In this document: piece by piece, positions 1-11,471 of the stretch
Position numbering within the stretch: the first letter of the stretch is position 1
How the letters are laid out: each line of letters starts with the position of its first letter
Source: Aspidapion aeneum
Lineage: Eukaryota; Arthropoda; Insecta; Coleoptera; Brentidae
Length of the DNA: 64,000 nucleotides
Reading direction: 5' to 3'
Assembly: GCA_963576565.1 (NCBI GenBank)
Contig: OY755044.1
Coordinates: 44,272,735 to 44,336,734 of the forward strand
The notes under the pieces: model-generated
The model's database searches: none
The model's input: only the letters and a program-made list of their open reading frames with translations
Told to the model about the DNA's origin: nothing
Translations under genes and position numbers: made by a program

Positions 1-984
1 TCGCATAGAATTTGAATTTTGATAGGTAGGCTTTTGCCCAGACTGATTTTGCATAGAATTTGATTTTTGATATATAGGCACCTTTTTGGGTGCTGTTGAT
101 TGAGGAAGTGATTCCAAAACTTTACATCTTTTTTCTAGAAATTGAAAAAGTGACTGAAAAGTATTAATTTCGGTATTAGTATTGGCGTGACTCATTTCGA
201 AATTTGAACGCGTTGGAATATCCAATTTTTCTAATAAAATGAAAAAAATAATAAAGTCCCAACTGTCAACGTCAAAGCTAAGTGATTTTAAAATTTCTAG
301 GGATTCAGAAAAGGTGTCAATTAAATTACGGAATTCTTTAGCTGACTCGTTTTTTAAGGTGGAGTTCATAATTGAGCTTAAAGCATCATTTGCGAGGTCT
401 CGCTTGTTTTGATATCTATTGACTAATTTGTCATAAGCAATTTTATAATTTTGATCAGATAAGCTAATCCCTGATATCAATTTTAAAGGCTCATCCTCGA
501 GATATGAAAATAAATATTGAAGTTTTCGAACGTTACTTAGACTTTGATTTTGATCTATAATGTTATTAAAAAGATCGAAAAAGCTTGGCCATAATTTTAT
601 ATCACCTCGGAATATGGGAATACCTAACTCTTTGAGTTTTGGAGTTTCAGATTCGTTTTGTCGAACATATGATCCCGAAAAGGATGGGGCCTCAACCGGA
701 AATATTTTAGAGTAAACCCCCTTACACGCATAAAAATATTTACGAGCTTCTGAAAGGATCGCATCCTGCGTTTTAAACTCCTCATCGTCCGAGTCGTCTA
801 TCAACATAATGACGTCATTATGCGCCAGCATGAATTTATCGAAGGTTTCATCCAAATCGGAATACCTCACTTGAAACTCGTTTCTCGCTCTTTTATCCTT
901 TTCCGCGGTCTGTGACAACACATAACACTCGGTGATCGCAGATAAAAAACCCTTGCGTTTTTGCGCGGCTTTTTTGACAGACAT
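1..984 (-). CDS. BEL/Pao Gag, N-terminal part (BEL-0, cut by window edge)
   Basis: Translating down from the ATG at 984 gives about 328 codons with no stop to the window edge. The product matches the Gag of BEL-1 (19230 onward) along its length, including the MSxKKAxQKRKGFLS start, an acidic DDSDDEEF stretch and the DUF1759-like Gag core typical of insect BEL/Pao elements. Gag packages element RNA into cytoplasmic particles. Unlike BEL-1, this copy keeps four extra codons near 620 and has no 4-base deletion near 515, so its frame is intact where BEL-1 is broken. The start follows a leader and LTR at 985-1844. The rest of the polyprotein lies outside the window. Family assignment is strong; present activity is unknown. 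Confidence 0.85.
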   Translation of the reverse strand, partial: MSVKKAAQKRKGFLSAITECYVLSQTAEKDKRARNEFQVRYSDLDETFDKFMLAHNDVIMLIDDSDDEEFKTQDAILSEARKYFYACKGVYSKIFPVEAPSFSGSYVRQNESETPKLKELGIPIFRGDIKLWPSFFDLFNNIIDQNQSLSNVRKLQYLFSYLEDEPLKLISGISLSDQNYKIAYDKLVNRYQNKRDLANDALSSIMNSTLKNESAKEFRNLIDTFSESLEILKSLSFDVDSWDFIIFFILLEKLDIPTRSNFEMSHANTNTEINTFQSLFQFLEKRCKVLESLPQSTAPKKVPIYQKSNSMQNQSGQKPTYQNSNSMR

Positions 985-1372
985 GATTTTACCTTTGAAA
1001 TGACGAAATTGTCGGTAAATATACAATTAACGCTAAATTAATGCTTCTGAAAAAGAAAAATGACGAATTGTCGAAAATATGCACTAATTTATCGCAATTG
1101 ATGAAAATTGTTTTAAATATCGAAATGATATGGTACACACCTATCACACTGAACGTTTCTTTTGTTTGTTTTGATTCCTACTCGCTTTGTTTACTGAATC
1201 GACCACGCGCTAGACACGTGCCCTGCACGCACCACACCGACGACTTTCTCGACTCGACGTTTCAAATACGATGCGGCCTTGAACCGCCCTGTTATTATTC
1301 GGCTTGCAAATAATTATTAATACCGTCGTATAGATTTATTATTTAAAATAATTCGGTCGAAGGAGCACTTTA
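985..1372 (-). other. BEL-0 leader between LTR and gag
   Basis: Untranslated region between the LTR and the Gag start. It contains a single copy of the unit that is present three times in the BEL-1 leader. The plus-strand 90-codon ORF at 1041-1313 runs antisense through it and is not supported as a gene. The first bases after the LTR, read on the minus strand, include the core TCCTTCG also found just inside the other two BEL elements, a possible primer-binding site without a perfect TGG start. Confidence 0.7.
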
Positions 1373-1844
1373 TGTTAGTCCACGGTTAGAAAAACGTTAA
1401 ATGCAATGACCTGTAAATATTTTAATTAATGAAAGCGCGAACCAACATAAATATTGATATGAAATTACAAAATAATCAAAACGTCCATAGGTAAAATATT
1501 GGTGGCACACAACGGTAATCAGAACAAATGCACTCACCAGTTTTGCAGCCAAATTCTCCGCTTCTAAGGGGCCCCTGAATGTATCTAATGATGTCACCAC
1601 GTAGCTGAAGGGCTGAAGTTTCTAGTTCTATGCTTCAGTACACAAAAATCGAGCACTTTCAGGTGTAGAAATTTGATATAGTTGGAGAACGAAATTAACA
1701 CGCCATTTTCTCTAGGCGATTGACAAGGATCTCCCTGGTTGTTGGTGCGCATGTCCAAATACGCGGAATGCGCTTTGTCCTTCATACAGTTGTGTGTTTT
1801 TAAAAATATATATAAACAACCGCGAAATTTAGCGGGAGCTAACA
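1373..1844 (-). repeat. BEL-0 5' LTR
   Basis: On the minus strand the repeat starts TGTTAGCTCCCGC at 1844 and ends ACTAACA at 1373, 472 bases, the same length as the BEL-1 5' LTR and clearly homologous though diverged by many substitutions. Its order relative to the Gag start shows that it is the 5' LTR. Small ORFs across 1397-1878 are inside or over the LTR and were not called. Confidence 0.85.
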
Positions 1845-1980
1845 GCCCCTCCCACCAAAATAAATAGCTAAACGGCAAACGCAGAAGTTGCTATCTTGCA
1901 ATTCATACAGCAAAAAGCATGTATGTGTGTGTGTTGTGTTGTTAAGTTTCCTTTTCCCTGAATACTAAGGCCGCAGTCCT

Positions 1981-2740
1981 TTAGATATAGAGGTTGGTTG
2001 GAGTAAATATTTTGTGATTTTTGACATGCTCTACAGGATTCCAATCTATTTTTAAGAAAAAATATTGTCCTGACAGCACGTTTTTGGGAATAAAAGTACT
2101 TTTTGCCACTATAGAGATACTCCAAAATTCAATTGCATTATGTTGAGTGTGGAAATATACATAGTTAAAAAATTCTTTACTTCGTATAAATGGCACTTTT
2201 TAGGATTCTGTTTAAGCATTAAATATGGCACCTTCAGTTTAATGCTTCTCATATGCTCCAACAAACATGACATGTTGAGCTCTCCAACTTTTGTTTGATT
2301 CAAATAGTACATTGAAAGTTTTGTCAACATTAGGGATCAACTTGTTTGCAGCGAATCAATATCTAATATTATCCAAAATATCTTTATTTTTAGCTTGTGG
2401 ATCGTTTAATTTATTTTTGCATAAAGTAATACTGATATCGTAAGCAAATAGTGTGAATAGTACAGATTGAACGTTTGTGTTAAGATCATTTATGTATAGC
2501 AGAAAAAAGGGTGGTTCTAGGACTGATCCACATCTAAGAGGCCTCAATGCTAACTTGGTTTTTTCTGAATAATTTAAATATTTCTTTGATAAAAATTTCC
2601 CTGTCTTGAAGATAGGAAGAGAAACATTTTTTTATGATTAAAACCATAGTATCTGAGTTTTTCAAGAAGTATGTTATGGTCCACGTAATCAAATGCCTTT
2701 GACAGATCGCACACGGTTCGTAATGGATCGTAAATATGAA
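1981..2740 (-). pseudogene. LINE reverse transcriptase relic (Jockey/CR1-like)
   Basis: On the minus strand the sequence reads a damaged non-LTR RT. Near 2700-2640 there is DLSKAFDYVDHNILLEKL, the usual palm motif A region. Near 2520-2440 there is FLLYINDLN followed by FAYDIS, a decayed FADD catalytic box in which the first Asp has become Tyr. Near 2060-1990 there is a tail segment (HKIFTPTNLYI) resembling the C-terminal end of such LINEs. Stops and frameshifts interrupt it, and there is no endonuclease or poly-A tail. The exact clade cannot be settled from this fragment. Confidence 0.6.
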
Positions 2741-4780
2741 GGTCTCAAAACAAGGATCTGGGCTCGAGCTGGGCTAGCCCGGCCCTGCATACAAATAAAA
2801 TGAACTCTTTGTATATTTACTCTCTTTATGCTTAATGACAAAGTGTGAAAAGTGAGAAATTATAAATGGGCCTCTTAGGTGCAATGTGATTTAATAAGAC
2901 AGGCTTGAAGTTTCAGTATTTTTCATATTATTTCAATGGATAGTGAGGTTGATTTATTTATTAAAGAAGGAGTGCCGCAAGGCACAGATGCGTAACCAAA
3001 TGTGGAAAGTAGAAGCATCTTTACGGCTTAGGTTGTGATATATGAAATGAGAAAAGTTAGCCGGTTCTTTTATTCGCTGAGGGAGTACAGCTTGTGAAAT
3101 CGATCGCTGTCGATCAGCTGAACGAACTGAATGAACTACTTGTTATTCCCACCACAGGATCCACAATAAACATGCCTAAATTGTCAAACAGAAATGTTCA
3201 TAACTAAATAGTTGGGTATTTTTAGAGCTAGTTCATCTAATACAACGTAAAACCCTTAACATAAATATCAATCAATTAATTAATCAGTAACAAAACATTT
3301 ATAATTCGGTACTTTCAGTTTTTTATTTGCCTAATCTTATATTTAAATTGATTCCATCCAATTTGTGTTTAATCCAATTCTTCTTTGTATTCACCGCCTT
3401 GAAGAACCCATTTTGGCCAACGGTCATTATTTTCTTTTAACGAAGATCGACAGTACAAATAAGGCAAAACCCTCGAACCGAGTATCGAGGTTGCACTAAT
3501 TTGATCTGAAAATCAAAACAAGCAAATCTTATGGACTCAAGATTCGGAGAAAAATCTAAAGAAAATACATTGTGTGAACAGTAAACCAAATCGTGGCAAC
3601 ACATTAAGCAACTAAAAAGCAATTTAAAAAATAAAGAAGTTTGGTAAAATCAGTAACAATTATTGAACAAAAACTAACACTCTAACCAGCCAAGCACACA
3701 AACCAGTGTAATTAATGAAACCAATGAAGCACCAGGCCATTAGAGTCCTATTATCCCGTTTAAATAGGCCTTTATTAAAAAAATCGCATATTTTTTGCAA
3801 AACTAACAAGAGGCAGCATAGCTCCAGACATTAGTTAATTAGTGTGTGACTATTTATGTATGTGCAAGTAGATTTGGAAAAGATACAGCCTTAGAAAATT
3901 GACGAACGATGCAACATAATGGTATGTATATTTAAATCAAAATACTGAACCTATTAGAATTTGAAGAAAATATATACTAAATGTTGATTGTCAAATAATC
4001 TGGTACAGTGATTTATTTTTTTAAGGATTTCTTGTTTCCTAAAGACTATTTGTTAAAGATTAACGTTTATGTGTTAGTTAACCATAATCAATATATTCTA
4101 AGTTTTTGTAGTTGATTTTTTGTTTTTGATGTTCCTGGTACTTACGTTTGTTTGTTGCTCTTGGTTCTTACGTTTGTTTGTTGACTTTATTTTACTAATA
4201 AATAAAGAACTTGACGTTTTAAGTTTATAATGTATGGTAAAATTTGCCACATGGTAAAAACTTTGTTTTTAAATTCCAAGCTCGAAAATCAGGAATTTAT
4301 TATATTTATTTTAAGTATACTTTCAGTTTTTCCTTTATAATAATTGTCACTCATTAACAGCGTAAAATTGGCGACACTATCACTGAAAAATGCATTAAGG
4401 AATTAAAAATCAGACGTGATTAAGATATAGAGTTGTGTATTCATTGTTAAGATCTTGATTTTCATGTTAAGGACTTAAAGCCTTATTACTTTTATTTGCC
4501 GCGTCAAGCGAGTTTTTCACTTTTGATTTTCGTATAATTTATCTCACTAGTATAAGAAATGTTTGGACACCAGAGCAAGTCACAGCATATTTAACCATGT
4601 ATTTTACTATATAGCGAGTGTCTCATAACGCACGGAGAAGATTTTTAAGCCTGGAAAGAGGGAAGGAAATATACAATCGCAACTTATTTTGGAGCATTTT
4701 TGCACAAGCCTGATATAGTGTTTTGTCATTGGTTGAATTTGAAACGGTGACGATCGGGCGGGCTACTACAGGAGATTTAC
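2741..4780. other. No supported gene
   Basis: AT-rich sequence with short ORFs only. Near 2960 a plus-strand GVPQGT-like fragment may be a scrap of LINE RT motif B, too short to call. Nothing else was recognised. Confidence 0.6.
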
Positions 4781-4997
4781 AATGCCCAGCGACCAACGAA
4801 TCTGCACTTGGAGTGCTTTTGCGTACTTCGGCAATACATGAGATGTGAAGTTCGTAAGGTACAACCTTGGCCGAAACACGCTATAGGATTCATTGACTGC
4901 CTTTTGTGTTTAATGTGTGCAGAAGAGAAGTAAAAGGGACAAAAATATATTTTGGGCGATGTCGTGAAATATTTTTCGCTGTTTTAGGGCCCATCTC

Positions 4998-5100
4998 ACC
5001 GACTTTTTTTTCGTTACTTGGCTTAAAGCTTTTCTTAATATAATCATAATATGACGTTATAAGAAAAACTTAAGGCTAAGTAACGAAAAAAAAGTCGGTG
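4998..5100. repeat. Inverted repeat, about 41-base arms
   Basis: 4998-5038 and 5060-5100 are reverse complements with only a few mismatches, separated by a 21-base AT-rich loop. The arms begin CACCGACTTTTTTTTCG. Similarity fades outward toward 4985 and 5115. It lies just upstream of a transposase relic and may be the fused ends of two related elements or a small foldback element. Confidence 0.7.
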
Positions 5101-5727
5101 CGATAGGCTATTAGACCCGTATTCGGGCTGGTAGTGGAAAAGTAGGATAACAGATCGTGACATCTCGTCTTCTAAGTTTTTCGTCATTACTTCATATGCA
5201 GTGAAACAAGTGAGAAGTGGGTATTTGTTTGTCACGCAAATTCTAGCTTGAGCCATGCTGCGTATTATTTTAGCGTTCAGGAGAAGTACAGATGGTTTAA
5301 TGATATTTCGGGGGAAATAGCTGTTAAGATGTGGCAAATTTATTTGTTGTCGCATTTGAGGGAAGGGATATTCCAAGCCGTAGCAGGGTCCAAAAGATAG
5401 TGACCCATTTCCAATAAACAGGATGTGTCAATTTTTGCCACAAATGCAGTGGTGGAGTAAAGGGAACATCGCGAAACTCTGATTTGTGTCGCAGCAGAAG
5501 CTTTGCCTCTCTGTTCCAGCGCGGCAATTGCCAATGATTGTGGGTGATTATATTTCACCGTTAACCGTCCGAAACATTTTGAAAGGACATATGTACCGGA
5601 GTTTCAAAGGAAAAAAGGCACAAGAAATTCTTCCAGATGACCAGTTTCGAGAAATGAAGTTTTTTGTGAATCCGTAGTTGAAAAACCGAATTAGGATGAT
5701 AATCATATTAAAAATAATTATTTTACA

Positions 5728-6082
5728 GACGAAAGTTCGTTTTTAATTCATGGCCATCACAATCTTTCCATTGTTCGTTATTTGCCACGGAAAAATAAAC
5801 ATTTGCATGCTGCAGAACGGATCCAGTATCCTCAAAATCTTAATGTCTGGACAGTCACCAGATTTGGCACCCAATGATTTTTTTATGGGGCTATTTAAAT
5901 AACCAAATTTATCTGCATGGCCATTTAAGAGCTACCACTTTGGATGAACTTCGGGCAAAAATAATCACCATTCTACAATCAGTGACATCTGAAATGCTAA
6001 GTAATGCCGGAACTGAATTTTATAACAGGCTAGGATACTGTTTAGCACAGAGCGGTGGTATTTTTCAGAATTTAATTCGTTA
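5728..6082 (+). pseudogene. DDE transposase relic (mariner-related insect family)
   Basis: The frame at 5728 reads TDESSF followed by an RYLPRKN segment, corresponding to the first catalytic Asp region of insect mariner-related transposases. After an internal deletion and frameshift the sequence reads SPDLAPNDFF and then FLWGYLNNQIYLHG, the third catalytic region and the C-terminal end of this family. The middle QD motif is missing. Weak N-terminal similarity may start near 4781. It cannot encode a working enzyme. Confidence 0.6.
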
Positions 6083-7143
6083 AGTAGTAGTTCAATCAGA
6101 AATTGCTTTTAAAACAGACCCCTGGCATTTAAGATTATAAAAAAGAACAAGTTTGAAAAAAAAGGATAATACTGCCCCACTAAGCTAGAAAGTCGTATCT
6201 GACAATTTTGCTGAAAATTATTTTTTCCAGTTTAAGTATTTCTGCGTCATTTTACACCTATCGTACTAGAAATATATAATCCTAAGATGAAAATTAGGTG
6301 TATACATGAGCTTATAAAATATATCATATCTGAAAAATTGCCACTGGTCCCAACGAAATATATCGTATGTAGCGTATGCTAAGAAAAATGTCGTATATGA
6401 CAGATCCAACTAATTCTTTTAATGTGATCACTGAAAAAGTTGTGTCTGATTCCAATACAATTTGTCGCATCTCACTTGTGCTAAGAAAAATTATCGTATG
6501 TTACAAATTTATTATTTTTGGCAAAATTTTAAAGAAACCGAGCATGAAGTTAATTTAGAAAAATTAGAATTAAGTGAATAACAAAATTTCAAGTTAAGTT
6601 TATTTTTACCTCACTTACCATGTTTAAATTGCATTGTATTTTGATACATTACTTTGGCAGATATGACGATTTTTATTAGCATAATAATAAATAAAACTAA
6701 AGAGAAATGTCGTATTTGCATTCGGCTAGCTCTGTGACCTTGAAAATACTTAAACACCTAAAAAAAAGAATTTCAAACTCTTTTCGTCATGTTATACACA
6801 CATGGTGCTAACTGCAGTTTTACAGAAAAAACTCTATTTTTTATAAAAACCTGTTTTTCTCAGATAAACAAAATATGCAGATATGATCTTCTTTCTTAGC
6901 ACGGCAGTATACACTACGTAGTCATCGACTAGATTTCCGATATTTTATGTACAACTACCGTCGATTGATTTTCTTTACGAGCTGTCGAAAGAAAATATCG
7001 CCGCGCTAGGGGAGACAATCAGTGTTATAAACTTCCTCCCTCTAGTTCACCGGGGCGTACAGAGGACAAGTATTGGATGTGGGTCTGTGTGTGTCACGTG
7101 TAACCTTCTATCCTTTTTTTTAAGTACCTACTACATATTTTAT
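6083..7143. other. No supported gene
   Basis: AT-rich. Variants of GCTAAGAAAAAT followed by TCGTAT recur near 6377, 6480 and 6700, suggesting decayed repeats, but no boundaries could be drawn. Confidence 0.5.
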
Positions 7144-7761
7144 GAGCGGCTAGTTCACAACTTGCATTCCGTTTGCTATTGGTGGAAATAGTCAGCTGAC
7201 TTTTTGATTGAACGTTGCCGTTTAAGATTATTATTATATTATATTAAGAGATGGTGCCACCAGTCAAGCATTTAACAAACATTATGTTTTCAGCTTTTGG
7301 CGTAAAATACGAATATATACTAGTTGTAAGTGATTAAAAAGTGTGCCGATGAGTTTTTTTTTATTGTTTTTTCAAAACATATTGTATTCTTTTACAGTTC
7401 ATGTCATTATTTTTGGGAAAACTTTTCACAACTTTTTTTTGTTGGCCTATGCTTTTTGTTATGGTAAACATCTGATAACTGTCAAAAAGTTATCTCAAAA
7501 ATTATGATATAGTTTAAATTAGCTTCCCTATCCTGTTTTCCTGTCGAAATCGGTGTTAACCAACCCTGATAAATTAATGTCCAGACACGCCCCGGTTAGG
7601 ATACGTTTCCCATCAATTGACCACGAATAGGTTTTGTTTCAGTTTGGTTTAACACCGATTTCAACCTCCCAAAACGAGGACAGGAGAGTTTTAATTTTAA
7701 AAATCCCGCCTGACTATGTCAACCAATAGGAAATGGAATGCAAGTTGTGAACTATCCGCTC
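7144..7761. mobile_element. Inverted-repeat element with nested internal palindrome
   Basis: 7144-7201 (starting GAGCGGCTAGTTCACAAC) is repeated as a reverse complement at 7704-7761. Inside, 7529-7563 and roughly 7645-7685 form a second inverted pair around TCGGTGTTAA. This looks like a non-autonomous DNA element about 620 bases long. No transposase ORF and no clear target duplication were found, so the superfamily is unknown. Confidence 0.6.
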
Positions 7762-10245
7762 GTCATATTTTATGCCTTTATTATGCAGTTGTTCGTATGT
7801 TACAGAAAGTAATAATTTCCCATGAATCCTATACCATTTAACCATGTATATTATATTTGTAATTAACCCTTGATGAATAAACAGAAGTTTAACTATTTTT
7901 TGTATTATTATGACTGTGACTTTCTTATTTTAAAATAGAAACCAACATTCTTAATTTTTGAGAGACCTCAGACTATAATAGAAAACACTGCTGCGGTCAT
8001 AAAATGATCTGACAAAATAAACTTAAAAGATAGTTTTATTGCAGCTATAAGTTGGGTGTTGGTATTGGTATTTGATGCATCAAAAAATTAAACTAAAACA
8101 TAAAAAAAAATCGAAGAAAAACATTTCGACGAAAAGATCATAAAAAGCCCGATTTTAGCATCATTTTAAATCTCATTTCAGTAATCACAGTTCAGCCATT
8201 CAGCCACGATTCTTACTTAAAATTTAATCAATCTTGATTAAAAGATGACCAGCTTCAGAGAGGGTATACCCAAAAATGTTTAATGTACATTTACCCATAC
8301 CTACAAAGGTGTTTAAAACAACTGTTAAATCACGCGATGAAGCAGTAGAGATAACACCTTTTTAAAGCGTTTTTAAGAGGCCGATCTCACGAGAATTAAC
8401 TACATGGAATATAAAAAATGAATATAAAAAAGCAAACTGACGTTTAGATACGATACTTATAGGGACGAGGTATGGACCACCCACAAGTTTACCGAGATTG
8501 TTATTATTGTTTATTTCTTTTTGTTTTTAATTCATGTGGCAGTAGTGACATTTGATACCTGGTTTTACCTTATGTTTTTTAGGAGTAAATATTTTCGTGA
8601 CTAGCATTCTTCCCTCATTGGTGTTTTTATAGGTAAATAAAACAATAGGTAGAAAATGTTCTAACCGAACCGACTCTACTCGGAACCACAAACGAACTCT
8701 GTAGCTGTTTACGATCTCGCATTAACACCAAGCGCAGAAAGTGTTCGAAAACCCTAAAGAACGGCACGTGTAACATGCTAAGTGATGTAGCGAAGTCTAT
8801 TGAGTTTCGCAAGACTCCCTAATTATCTAAAGCAAAGCAAAAAGTTTAAGTCTCTAATTTTTAACCCTCAAATGGTAATGTTTGTACGGTCTGTGAGACC
8901 GAGAACCAAGACAAATCTACTTTAAAATACCACCACTCAGTCTTGTTCTAAGTCTCGCAAACGTAGTATGTGTTAAAGGTATTAGGGTAAATCTTGAAGG
9001 CCGATATACGTGCAACATTTTATTTCTCTAGATTTTAAACAATTCAAAGTTGGAAAAATATTGACACCATATTTTCACGCTGGGTGGTAGCTTTCAAGCC
9101 TTCAGGGAACTAGTTCCCTGTCGCCTTCCAATCTTACCAGTTTACTAACTACCCTTGACTCGACAACTTTAAACGCCGGATTGTTTCAACAGAGTTGGAA
9201 GAGCCATAACGGGTCCCGGTCATTTGGGACCATTCCCTTAAGGGAGGACGATCCAGAGAAGCGTTCCGCTTTTAAGAGAAAACAGAATAATGATTATAGG
9301 TTATAAATTACTATAATTAGTTTGGTTTTGACACAAAGATAGATAAGATAAATACAAGCAATTACTTAGGTTTTAAATAATTATCTGACACTGCACTTTC
9401 CTTTTGTAAACTCACTCACGCCCCGTTCCCTGAACTGATTTCAACCCCGCTATATTTCTTAAAATCGACTTGGCTTGTCTTGCTTCTTTATCACTTTTTG
9501 GTAGACCTCAAGATTTTCAAAAACCCCACAACCAAATGACTCGACTCCTTAAAAAGTCCCCGTTCCGTTACCGTTACACTTCCACGTCCGTCTTTTTACG
9601 TGAGCTGATTTCCACGTCCTTGCAAAAGTCCAGCATGAAACCGTTCTATTGGTCAATTATCGTAAATCCCAAAATGACTTCGATTTGTGCCGGGTAGGTA
9701 CCCGGTGCAACAAACCCATTAAGATGTTTGAGTAATTGTTTAGACTAAATTATGTCAATGCAAAATTCCACATGCAATTTATACACTTTGAAGGAATATT
9801 CAATGCCTTGTTGGGATAATCGACACAATATTTTGATATTGTAAATTTTTTATTTGTATAATTTTTACGTATCGCACCCTTAAAACTAAAACGACATAAT
9901 AATGCACTTTTGAGATAAATGTAAAAATATTTTTCAAGTTCTGTAACTCTGCGAATTTTTTGATTTTTCAAAGTTAATCTAAGTCCAAAATCGATTTTTT
10001 TTATATGTGTTTAAAAAAATTATATCAGAAAAATATTCCCATTAGGAACAATTTGTTGAGAAGAATTAAAAAAAAAGCAACAAAAAAAATTGTGTCGTTT
10101 TAGTTTTTTTAAAAATATTAATTTCTGAGACTTACACCAGTTTAGTTTAAAGTGATTATGATTTTTTTTATCAGTATTGCGTATTGGGTCAGACTATTTT
10201 TTTAAAAATATAACAATTGTCAGTAACATTTAGAAATATATAAAA
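7762..10245. other. No supported gene
   Basis: Short ORFs at 8627-8812, 9470-9697 and 9750-9971 have no recognisable domain or coding context. Nothing else was identified. Confidence 0.5.
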
Positions 10246-10405
10246 AAAAACTATTAGAACTGGAATCTGAAGTTGAGTTCGATTTACTGCTTGATAAACT
10301 TGAATTATTTGACGACGTCGAACTTGAGATTAAAGATCTTGCTCGTGCTGGAGATGACAAATTAAAAAACTTAAAAAAGGAATTTGTTGCTTCTTTTCCA
10401 AACTA
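10246..10405 (+). other. Exon-like open stretch, unassigned
   Basis: About 52 codons without an ATG read an acidic, coding-like peptide (LELESEVEF.., DDVELEIKDL, then KKEFVASFPN and stop). Its codon use and composition stand out against the AT-rich surroundings. The family was not recognised; it may be a terminal exon or a piece of a transposon protein. The ORF that follows at 10407-10757 looks less coding-like and was not called. Confidence 0.25.
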
Positions 10406-10759
10406 AATGCTGAATCCGTTTCCGTATTATCAAAATCACTTTCGTTTAAGTGAATGTGAGAAATGTAGTTTGCTGCAGAGCTACGCCTTTTCCGAATGCA
10501 AATCTTGGTTAAACATTGTTGATCTACTTAAACGGTTGGTTCAGAGCAGTCCTAAAAAACAATTAAACATCACAAGAAAGTACGTCTGTACATCAATAGA
10601 AACAGAAAAGACTAAGCTTAATTTAACACATAGGACAACTCAACCCAACACCAACCTTTCCTGTATCTATGTTTTTTTTGGTGTAAATGTAAATGGTAAT
10701 GTTCGTATATTTACCGTAAATTTGTTAAGCGGATTTTCTTTATTTCCATCATGTTGATG

Positions 10760-11219
10760 TAAAAAGACAGATTCTTTCGTTGGCTTAATGCTTTCTTGAA
10801 GCACAGGCAAATAAAAATTTTGTTTATTATTTATATTTTCTTTGTTGAAATCAGTAGTTTCCAGTGAAAACTGCAGTGAAGGCTCCTAGAAGTATCAAAA
10901 AATTAAATGGTTACGCCTCGATTTTTTTTTAAAGTGATTTTTAAGTGTGATACAAATCACAATAATTCAATTAAAAGTCAAAGGATATACATCTACATAA
11001 AACATTTAAAAAACAGGATATAAATTAAGAAACAAAAAATTAAACACATGTACTGACTACAAGTAAGGTTTTCTTTTATGAGCGGTTTATAGAACACAAG
11101 CGAAGCGAGTACTTTGAAAATAGTAGTATAAAAAAACACATGTTTAAATGTTCTTCGCTATTTTATTTAACACGTCAGAATTTAAATATTATGTTAGCTA
11201 TATAATATATAAAAATGGG
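10760..11219. other. No supported gene
   Basis: AT-rich sequence, nothing recognised. Confidence 0.5.
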
Positions 11220-11471
11220 TCATTTTGAAGCGAGAGATAAAAGTAAGCTTTTTGTGGTGGTATGAAAAATAATTTTTACCGGTGGCGGCAGCTCTTTAAG
11301 TGCCTCACTATTGTTATCCACAATGTTAAATATAGCAGTTAAAGTCGTTGTATGATTGTCGTCATCTTCAATATGAATTTTAGGAGCTACACTGGTAGCT
11401 ATAATATTTTTATCCAAATTTTTCACCATATTTAGATTTTTTTTTGCTCTGTTCTCTCCAATATTTGTTGC
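11220..11471 (-). other. Exon-like open stretch after a splice acceptor, unassigned
   Basis: Read on the minus strand, a T-rich tract ending TTTTAAG is followed directly by 83 open codons and a stop (ATNIGENRAKKN.., IEDDDNHTTTL.., ELPPPVKII..). The acceptor, the length and the balanced composition suggest a 3'-terminal exon. No domain was recognised and no upstream partner exon was found. Confidence 0.25.

Noticed and set aside
1041..1313. Plus-strand 90-codon ORF
   Set aside because: Antisense through the BEL-0 leader; composition is not coding-like.
6376..6558. 60-codon ORF overlapping recurring TCGTAT motifs
   Set aside because: Low-complexity AT-rich reading frame within decayed repeats, no domain.
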